From ZC4RG20 sp035760685 (GTDB lineage Bacteria; Pseudomonadota; Gammaproteobacteria; Steroidobacterales; Rariloculaceae), in assembly GCA_035760685.1 (NCBI GenBank), contig DASTSM010000369.1, positions 1 to 5,421 on the forward strand: a DNA stretch of 5,421 nucleotides, read 5' to 3'. A model generated the notes under the pieces. The model was not told the origin of the DNA. It saw only the letters and a program-made list of their open reading frames with translations, and did not search any database. Every line of letters begins with the position of its first letter. The stretch's first letter is position 1. Shown in pieces: positions 1 through 5,421 of the stretch. A program made the position numbers and the translations under genes.

Positions 1-1
1 G

Positions 2-895
2 CCGCCGAGAGCGGCCGCGACGCCGCTCGAGTTCGTCGCACGCGACGAAGGCATTTTCGCCATTGGCACCGACGGCGGAGACGGCACCGACCGCGCGGAC
101 GGCGCAAGCGAGGCAAGCGACAGCCGCGCGAACCGCACGAATCGCACGAATCGCACGAATCGCACGAATCGCGCGAGCCTCGCGAATCCCGCAAGCGGCA
201 CTCAAGCCGCCAACTTCTGCTTCGACAACGAAACCCCTCGGCACCGCGTGCTCGTCCCTGCGCACTCGCTCGCGACGAGGCTCGTGACGAACGCCGAGTA
301 CCGCGAGTTCATCGATGCCGGCGGCTACAGGGACCCCGCGCTCTGGCTCTCGGACGGTTGGGCTCTGATCCGCACCGAAGACTGGAACCGGCCGCTCTGC
401 TGGTCGGAGGACCTCGCGCGCGAGTTCACGCTCGCCGGCTGGCGGGAGATCGACCCGCAGGCGCCTGTTTGCCACGCGAGCTACTACGAGGCGGATGCGT
501 TCGCGCGCTGGGCCGGAGCGCGCCTGCCGAGCGAGGCCGAGTGGGAGCTCGCGGCGGCCGAGCAGCGAGTCGAAGGCAACTTCCTCGACTCGGGCTTCCT
601 GCAGCCGGCCGCTCTCGACGGCTCGACGCGCGGCGAAACGCGAACGCCGACGCAGCTCCACGGCGACGTCTGGGAGTGGACCTCCTCGCCCTACGCGCCG
701 TATCCCGGCTTCACGCCGCTCGCGGGCTCGCTCGGCGAGTACAACGGCAAGTTCATGTGCAACCAGATGGTAGTACGCGGCGGGTCGTGCCTGACGTGGC
801 GGGAGCACGTGCGCGCGACCTATCGCAGCTTCTTCTACCCGCGCGATCGGTGGCAGATGCTGGGCTTCCGGCTCGCGAAAGACGAAGCCGCATAG
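2..895 (+). CDS. egtB: EgtB, hercynine sulfoxide synthase, C-terminal portion (5' end outside window)
   Basis: EgtB is a cytoplasmic non-heme iron enzyme that uses O2 to join hercynine to a sulfur donor (gamma-glutamylcysteine or cysteine, depending on type) in ergothioneine synthesis. The frame is open from base 2 and shows 297 residues, all from the C-terminal FGE-sulfatase-like domain. Visible family motifs are FCFDNE (72-77), RLVTNAEY (93-100), the GGY..P.LWLSDGW stretch (107-120), RLPSEAEWE (174-182), GDVWEWT (221-227), EYNGKFM (246-252), RGGSC (259-263) and RLAKD at the end. The N-terminal DinB-like domain with the iron-binding histidines lies upstream, out of view. Family members are usually about 420-450 residues. 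Between the IG at residues 21-22 and FCFDNE there are about 49 low-complexity residues, where relatives that I recall have only a handful. egtD follows after 22 bases, so the genes form an operon. No internal start is needed: family motifs continue upstream of the first internal candidate start, a GTG at 248. I am confident of the family; the sulfur donor cannot be told from this fragment. Confidence 0.95.
   Translation, partial: PPRAAATPLEFVARDEGIFAIGTDGGDGTDRADGASEASDSRANRTNRTNRTNRTNRASLANPASGTQAANFCFDNETPRHRVLVPAHSLATRLVTNAEYREFIDAGGYRDPALWLSDGWALIRTEDWNRPLCWSEDLAREFTLAGWREIDPQAPVCHASYYEADAFARWAGARLPSEAEWELAAAEQRVEGNFLDSGFLQPAALDGSTRGETRTPTQLHGDVWEWTSSPYAPYPGFTPLAGSLGEYNGKFMCNQMVVRGGSCLTWREHVRATYRSFFYPRDRWQMLGFRLAKDEAA
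65..214. repeat. 9-bp-periodic low-complexity insertion in egtB
   Basis: Read in the egtB frame, this stretch is a run of degenerate three-codon units whose third residue is mostly Asp, Asn or Ser (GTD, GGD, GTD, RAD, GAS, EAS, then RAN, RTN four times, RAS, LAN, PAS, GTQ, AAN), with one two-codon slip (DS). The whole tract therefore looks like the product of repeated 9-bp duplication followed by drift. It keeps the frame and sits in a loop just inside the start of the FGE-like domain, between the IG and FCFDNE motifs. The periodicity is seen directly; replication slippage as its origin is an inference. Confidence 0.8.
134..169. repeat. Four perfect tandem copies of a 9-bp unit (CGCACGAAT)
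   Basis: Four identical copies lie at 134-142, 143-151, 152-160 and 161-169, each encoding Arg-Thr-Asn. Degenerate copies flank them at 125-133 (CGCGCGAAC) and 170-178 (CGCGCGAGC). Identity even at the third codon position, with AAT for Asn although this gene otherwise favours G/C-ending codons, suggests that the core expanded recently. A gain or loss of units changes protein length by three residues and never the frame. Confidence 0.92.
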
Positions 896-905
896 ACACG
901 ACGAC

Positions 906-911
906 AAGGAG
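906..911 (+). promoter_or_regulatory. Shine-Dalgarno site of egtD
   Basis: AAGGAG lies 7 bases before the ATG at 919, in the short gap after the egtB stop. It fixes the egtD start. The same frame is open further upstream through egtB (from about 358), but that longer version would overlap egtB and would not match the family. Confidence 0.85.
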
Positions 912-918
912 ACGGCCC

Positions 919-1911
919 ATGAGAAGATCGACGAGCACGGCGGCGGCGCTTCAGGAGCTCGCGACGGCGAACGACTCCGCGCCCGGCGTCGCCGAAGAGC
1001 AAGAAGAGATCTTGGCCGGTCTCCTCGCGCCGAAGAAGCGAATCTCGGCGAAGTATTTTTACGACGAGCGCGGCTCCGAGCTCTTCGACGAGATCTGTGC
1101 GCTGCCCGAGTACTATCCGACGCGCACCGAGCTCGCTATCATGGACGCGCGCGGCGAAGACATCGCCGCGCTCGTCGGTCCGCAAGCCGCTGTCATCGAG
1201 TTCGGCGCGGGCTCGAACCTCAAGGTCCGCCGGCTCCTCGACGCGCTCGACGAGCCGGCCGCGTACGTGCCCGTCGAGATCTCGCCGGACTACCTCATGA
1301 AGCAGGCCGAGGATCTCGCCCGCGACTACCCGCACGTGCACATCCAGCCCGTGTTCGCGGATTTCACGCAGCCCTTCGAGCTGCCTCGGCATCCGATCGA
1401 GCCGAAGCGCAACCTCGTGTTCTTTCCGGGCTCGACGATCGGCAACTTCACGCGCGACGAAGCCGTCGGCCTCATGCGCGTCATGCGCGCCGAGGCGAAG
1501 CCGGACGGCGCGCTTCTGATCGGCGTCGACCTCAAGAAGGATCCCGCGATCATCCGCGCGGCCTACAACGACAGCCGCGGCGTCACGGCGGAGTTCAACC
1601 TCAACGTGCTGCGCCGCCTCAACCGCGAGCTCGGGGCCGACTTCGACGTCTCGAAGTTCCGCCACGAGGCGGTTTATGACAAGTCTGCGGGACGCATCGA
1701 AATGCGGCTCGTGAGCACCGAGCCCCAGATCGTGACGATCGGCGGGTATGCGGTGCCGTTCGAGCCCGGCGAGCACATCGTGACGGAGTACTCGCACAAG
1801 TACTCGCTCGACGAGTTTCGCGCGCTCGCGCGCACGGCCGGGTTCGTGCCGTGCGCCGCGTGGACCGACGAGCGGCGGCTCTTCAGCGTGCATTACCTGC
1901 TCGCGGCGTAG
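919..1911 (+). CDS. egtD: EgtD, L-histidine N-alpha-methyltransferase
   Basis: This cytoplasmic enzyme uses three S-adenosylmethionine molecules to convert histidine to hercynine (trimethylhistidine), the first step of ergothioneine synthesis. The protein has 330 residues, close to the roughly 320 of the mycobacterial enzyme. Its N-terminal region holds the family motif YFYDERGSELF (46-56) and LPEYYPTRTE (62-71). The SAM-binding fold shows EFGAGSN (94-100), VEIS (119-122) and ADF (147-149), followed by PGSTIGNF (170-177). The substrate-binding part has YND (216-218), the FN.NVL..LNREL helix (226-238) and TEYSHKYS (289-296). E290 and S292 match the Glu and Ser that hold histidine in the mycobacterial enzyme, and N176 and Y216 also appear conserved, so the protein should be active. 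It follows egtB with an AAGGAG ribosome site and shares its transcript. The first 25 or so residues (Ser/Thr/Ala-rich, then acidic) are poorly conserved in the family. Nothing suggests damage or transfer. Confidence 0.97.
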   Translation: MRRSTSTAAALQELATANDSAPGVAEEQEEILAGLLAPKKRISAKYFYDERGSELFDEICALPEYYPTRTELAIMDARGEDIAALVGPQAAVIEFGAGSNLKVRRLLDALDEPAAYVPVEISPDYLMKQAEDLARDYPHVHIQPVFADFTQPFELPRHPIEPKRNLVFFPGSTIGNFTRDEAVGLMRVMRAEAKPDGALLIGVDLKKDPAIIRAAYNDSRGVTAEFNLNVLRRLNRELGADFDVSKFRHEAVYDKSAGRIEMRLVSTEPQIVTIGGYAVPFEPGEHIVTEYSHKYSLDEFRALARTAGFVPCAAWTDERRLFSVHYLLAA

Positions 1912-1917
1912 GCGGGC

Positions 1918-1970
1918 CGAAGAAGACCTCGAGAGAAAAGCTCGAAGAAGCGCCCGAAAGCGCGAAGAAG
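1918..1970. repeat. GA-rich stretch with three CGAAGAAG copies
   Basis: The purine-rich start of the egtD-acs gap contains CGAAGAAG at 1918-1925, 1943-1950 and 1963-1970, with start spacings of 25 and 20 bases. It shows no reading frame of its own and no strong stem. It contrasts with the GC-rich coding sequence around it. Its function is unknown, and it may simply be untranslated 3' sequence of the egt transcript. Confidence 0.45.
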
Positions 1971-1990
1971 AGCCGAGAGGCACCGCGCAT

Positions 1991-2010
1991 CGCGGGCTGA
2001 AAAGCCCGCG
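1991..2010. promoter_or_regulatory. Perfect 8-bp inverted repeat with GAAA loop upstream of acs
   Basis: CGCGGGCT (1991-1998) and AGCCCGCG (2003-2010) are perfect complements around GAAA, a GNRA-type tetraloop if transcribed. It could end the egtBD message, although no T-run follows, or act as a DNA operator because it overlaps the proposed acs -35 element at 1997-2002. Its right arm can also pair with downstream bases: AAGCCCG (2002-2008) with CGGGCTT (2014-2020). The two stems exclude each other. The pairing is visible; the role is a guess. Confidence 0.55.
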
Positions 2011-2025
2011 CGACGGGCTTATGAT
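1997..2025 (+). promoter_or_regulatory. Candidate sigma70-type promoter for acs
   Basis: The -10 candidate TATGAT (2020-2025) matches the consensus at 5 of 6 positions, and the -35 candidate CTGAAA (1997-2002) at 4 of 6, with the ideal 17-bp spacer. Transcription would start near 2031-2033, giving a leader of only about 24 bases before the acs ATG. The -35 lies inside the inverted repeat, which would let a repressor or activator bound there control it. This is a prediction from sequence only. Confidence 0.5.
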
Positions 2026-2030
2026 GGGCT

Positions 2031-2055
2031 GCGGGTCAACAACGAAAAAACCCGC
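2031..2055 (+). promoter_or_regulatory. Leader hairpin directly before the acs start codon
   Basis: GCGGGT (2031-2036) pairs perfectly with ACCCGC (2050-2055), enclosing a 13-base A-rich loop, CAACAACGAAAAA. The right arm ends at the base before the ATG at 2056. No Shine-Dalgarno sequence is visible in this interval, and the left arm falls at the predicted transcript start. The leader might therefore be almost wholly one hairpin that limits ribosome access, or translation might rely on the unpaired A-rich loop. The pairing is seen; control of translation is inferred. Confidence 0.45.
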
Positions 2056-4005
<1,950 letters not shown>

Positions 4006-4006
4006 A

Positions 4007-4020
4007 GAAATGGGGACAGG
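4007..4020 (+). repeat. Degenerate half copy of the palindrome family
   Basis: GAAATGGGGACAGG, beginning two bases after the acs stop, resembles the left half (GAAAAATGGGGTCA) of the full palindrome that starts at 4022, with two A's missing and an A for the T after GGGG. It lacks its own right arm. It probably marks the left edge of the same element. Confidence 0.6.
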
Positions 4021-4021
4021 A

Positions 4022-4048
4022 GAAAAATGGGGTCAGACCCCATTTTTC
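4022..4048 (+). terminator. Palindrome A, likely terminator of acs (bidirectional)
   Basis: The GGGGT/ACCCC core stem with a short CAG loop is followed by ATTTTTC and preceded by GAAAAAT, which is the layout of an intrinsic terminator in both directions. It begins 16 bases after the acs stop codon. Confidence 0.65.
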
Positions 4049-4080
4049 GCTTGCGTGGCCCGAGCGTTCAGAGTCCGCTC

Positions 4081-4107
4081 GAAAAATGGGGTCTGACCCC
4101 ATTTTTC
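4081..4107 (-). terminator. Palindrome B, likely terminator of mutY-yggX (bidirectional)
   Basis: Read on the minus strand it has the same GC-rich core stem followed by ATTTTTC, and it begins within the yggX stop codon. It should end the leftward mutY-yggX transcript and, read the other way, back up termination of acs. Confidence 0.65.
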
Positions 4108-4375
4108 ACTCGCCGGGCTTGTAGTCGGGCGGCCGCTCGGAGCCTTCGCCGAAGAAGAACTTCTCCATCTCGCGCTCGAGGAACTCGCGCGCCTTCGGCT
4201 CGATCGGCGTGAGCCGATACTCGTTGATGAGCATGGTTTGGTGCGCGAGCCAGCGCTGCCAGGCGAGCTTCGAGACGTTCTCGTAGATGCGCTTGCCGAG
4301 CTCGCCGGGATAAGGAGGGCGCGGCAGGCCCTCGGCTTCCGTGCCGAGCACGACGCAGTGTACGGTTCGTGTCAC
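4106..4375 (-). CDS. yggX: YggX, probable Fe(2+)-trafficking / oxidative damage protection protein
   Basis: YggX is a small cytoplasmic protein linked in enteric bacteria to protecting Fe-S clusters from superoxide and to iron handling; its exact biochemistry is debated. The product has 89 residues, against 91 in E. coli. It shows the family N terminus TRTVHC with the conserved Cys7, then YPGELGKRIYENVSKLAWQRW (22-42), the QTMLINEYRL motif (46-55) and the MEKFFFG segment (70-76). The start is GTG (4375-4373), overlapping the TGA of mutY as GTGA, which implies translational coupling. GAGGAA (4386-4381), inside the mutY end, serves as ribosome site. The mutY-yggX order is common in gammaproteobacteria. 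The stop codon is TGA at 4108-4106, and its last two bases belong to the neighbouring palindrome, so the C-terminal end may have been set by that insertion. Confidence 0.95.
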   Translation of the reverse strand: MTRTVHCVVLGTEAEGLPRPPYPGELGKRIYENVSKLAWQRWLAHQTMLINEYRLTPIEPKAREFLEREMEKFFFGEGSERPPDYKPGE

Positions 4376-5421
4376 TCGCGTTCCTCGTGTTGCGCTGCGA
4401 GCGATTGCAGCAGATCGCGTATCGGCGCCGCGATGCCGACCGTCGATCGAGACGAGGGGTTATACCAAAGCCAATCCGGTGAATCCATGAGCGAGCGCGC
4501 CGGTGTCGCGAGCGCGAGGCGCACGGGCTCGAGCTCGAGATCGAAATGCGTGAACGCGTGCGCGATCGTCGGGAGCCGCTGCTCGAAGACGGGAGCCGCG
4601 CCGAGCCGGCGCAGCGTCCACGCCGCCGCCTCATCGCTATCCGCGAGCTCGGGCAAGCTGAAGAGACCGCCCCAGACGCCCTCGCTCGGGCGCCGCTCGA
4701 GCAGCACGCGGCCCTGCTCGTCCTCGACGACGAGCACGACGGCGCTCCGCCGCGGCCGCTCCCGCCGCGGCCGCGGCGCGGGCAGACGGGCTTGGATGCC
4801 GCCCCGGCACGCGCGGCAGCCTTCCGCGATAGGACAGACCGTGCACGCGGGCCGCGCACGCGTGCAGAGCGTCGCGCCGAGATCCATGATGGCCTGCGTG
4901 TAGTCCGCAACGCGCTCGAACGGCGTGTGCTCCTCGGCGCGCGCCCAGAGCTCGCGCTGAACGGCGGGCTGCCCCGGCCAGCCTTCGATCGCGTGATAGC
5001 GCGCGAGCACGCGCTTGACGTTGCCGTCGAGGATCGCATGACGCGCGCCGCGCGAGAGCGCGAGGACCGCGCCGGCCGTCGAGCGGCCGATGCCGGGCAG
5101 CGCGGTCAGCGCGTCGATGTCGGCCGGCAGCTCGCCGCCGTGGCGCTCGACCGCGAGCCTCGCCGCGCGGTGCAGGTTGCGGGCGCGCGCGTAGTAGCCG
5201 AGCCCCGACCACAGCGCGAGCACGGCGTCGAGCGGCGCCTCGGCCAGCGCCGCGAGCGTCGGGAAGCGCGCGACGAAGCGCTCGAAGTACGGAATCACGG
5301 TCGCGACCTGGGTCTGCTGGAGCATGACCTCCGAGACCCAGACGAAGTACGGCGAGCGATCCCGCTGCCAGGGCAGGTTGTGACGGCCGCAGCGGTCGTA
5401 CCAGTCGAGAAGCGGCGCGGC
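4372..5421 (-). CDS. mutY: MutY, adenine DNA glycosylase (N-terminal few residues outside window)
   Basis: MutY removes adenine mispaired with 8-oxoguanine, the step of base excision repair that prevents G:C to T:A changes after oxidative damage. The frame is open to the window edge: 32 residues precede the first internal Met and match the family (LLDWYDRCGRHNLPWQ). About six residues are missing by alignment to the 350-residue E. coli protein. In visible numbering (349 residues), E31 matches catalytic Glu37, D132 in LDGNVKRV matches Asp138, and LPGIGRSTAG (108-117) is the helix-hairpin-helix. C186, C193, C196 and C202 form the C-X6-C-X2-C-X5-C cluster site, in register with E. coli 192-208. 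From about 220 on is the NUDIX-like 8-oxoguanine-sensing domain, with GVWGGLFSLPE and HAFTHF (288-293). The linker before it is Arg/Pro-rich and contains a 15-bp duplication. The end overlaps yggX by 4 bp, so the two share a transcript. Confidence 0.97.
   Translation of the reverse strand, partial: AAPLLDWYDRCGRHNLPWQRDRSPYFVWVSEVMLQQTQVATVIPYFERFVARFPTLAALAEAPLDAVLALWSGLGYYARARNLHRAARLAVERHGGELPADIDALTALPGIGRSTAGAVLALSRGARHAILDGNVKRVLARYHAIEGWPGQPAVQRELWARAEEHTPFERVADYTQAIMDLGATLCTRARPACTVCPIAEGCRACRGGIQARLPAPRPRRERPRRSAVVLVVEDEQGRVLLERRPSEGVWGGLFSLPELADSDEAAAWTLRRLGAAPVFEQRLPTIAHAFTHFDLELEPVRLALATPARSLMDSPDWLWYNPSSRSTVGIAAPIRDLLQSLAAQHEERE
4744..4773 (-). repeat. 15-bp direct duplication in the MutY interdomain linker
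   Basis: CCGCCGCGGCCGC occurs at 4747-4759 and again at 4762-4774, exactly 15 bp apart. On the coding strand the two units encode RPRRE then RPRRS, between the Fe-S cluster region and the NUDIX-like domain. The duplication keeps the frame. Confidence 0.7.

Larger units (their letters stand above)
4022..4107. mobile_element. REP-like element: two 27-bp palindromes in inverted orientation
   Basis: Palindrome A (4022-4048) has arms GAAAAATGGGGTC and GACCCCATTTTTC around a single A. Palindrome B (4081-4107) has the same arms around a single T, so it is the exact reverse complement of A. The 32-base spacer (4049-4080) contains CGAGCG (4061-4066), which pairs with CGCTCG (4076-4081). This resembles paired REP units (BIME-like) that RAYT/IS200-type transposases spread between genes; from memory, closely similar GGGGTCAGACCCC palindromes recur in many proteobacterial genomes. 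No transposase gene is in the window, so this is a non-autonomous copy. Together with the half copy it fills almost the entire acs-yggX gap. The mobile origin is inferred from structure and resemblance. Confidence 0.7.

Noticed and set aside
134..169. Possible CRISPR-like array
   Set aside because: The 9-bp units are directly adjacent without spacers and lie in frame inside egtB.
63..287. A 74-codon frame with ARI repeats at the start of the window
   Set aside because: It is the 9-bp repeat read out of frame; the egtB frame through the same bases joins the family motifs on both sides.
358..918. Upstream extension of the egtD frame giving a 517-residue protein
   Set aside because: The extension overlaps egtB in another frame and has shadow composition. 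The ATG at 919 has a good Shine-Dalgarno site and gives a normal family length.
1991..2010. Standard intrinsic terminator for egtBD
   Set aside because: The stem is good but no T-run follows, so I list it as a regulatory inverted repeat and not as a firm terminator.
4027..4212. Short peptides beginning MGSDPIF on either strand at the palindromes
   Set aside because: They are translations of the palindromic repeat itself and run into shadow frames. They have no ribosome site and should not be called genes.
4068..5039. A 323-codon minus-strand frame and the overlapping plus-strand frame at 4238-4903
   Set aside because: Both are alternative frames of mutY and yggX, with Arg/Ser-rich shadow composition.

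Overview
The window comes from a high-GC bacterium, most likely a gammaproteobacterium or a close proteobacterial relative. This rests on strongly G/C-ending codons, the mutY-yggX gene pair and the egtB-egtD pair. All four clearly visible pathways are housekeeping or stress functions. I see no phage, transposase, CRISPR or defence genes and no convincing new multi-gene system.

Left part (1-1911, + strand): the 3' portion of egtB, cut by the window edge, is followed after 22 untranslated bases by a complete egtD. Together they encode the core of ergothioneine synthesis: EgtD trimethylates histidine to hercynine, and EgtB joins hercynine to a sulfur donor. EgtB carries an unusual low-complexity insertion built on a 9-bp period (about 68-214), including four perfect tandem copies.

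Middle (1912-4005, + strand): a 144-bp intergenic region is followed by a full-length acs gene for AMP-forming acetyl-CoA synthetase. The gap holds a GA-rich stretch, an inverted repeat, a plausible sigma70-type promoter, and a second hairpin that runs from the predicted transcript start to the acs start codon, with no visible Shine-Dalgarno sequence.

Right part (4006-5421, - strand): yggX (GTG start) overlaps the end of mutY by 4 bp (GTGA), so the two are co-transcribed leftwards and converge on acs. mutY runs off the window edge but lacks only about six N-terminal residues by alignment to the E. coli protein. The 100 bp between acs and yggX is almost entirely a repeat element: two perfect 27-bp palindromes that are reverse complements of each other, plus a degenerate half copy. 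It resembles REP/RAYT-type intergenic palindromes and should also work as a bidirectional terminator.

Functionally, three of the four flanking genes (egtBD, yggX, mutY) concern oxidative stress: a thiol antioxidant, Fe-S/iron protection, and repair of 8-oxoguanine mispairs. acs is a carbon-assimilation gene between them. The most useful second looks are the EgtB insertion, the palindrome pair, and the acs leader.
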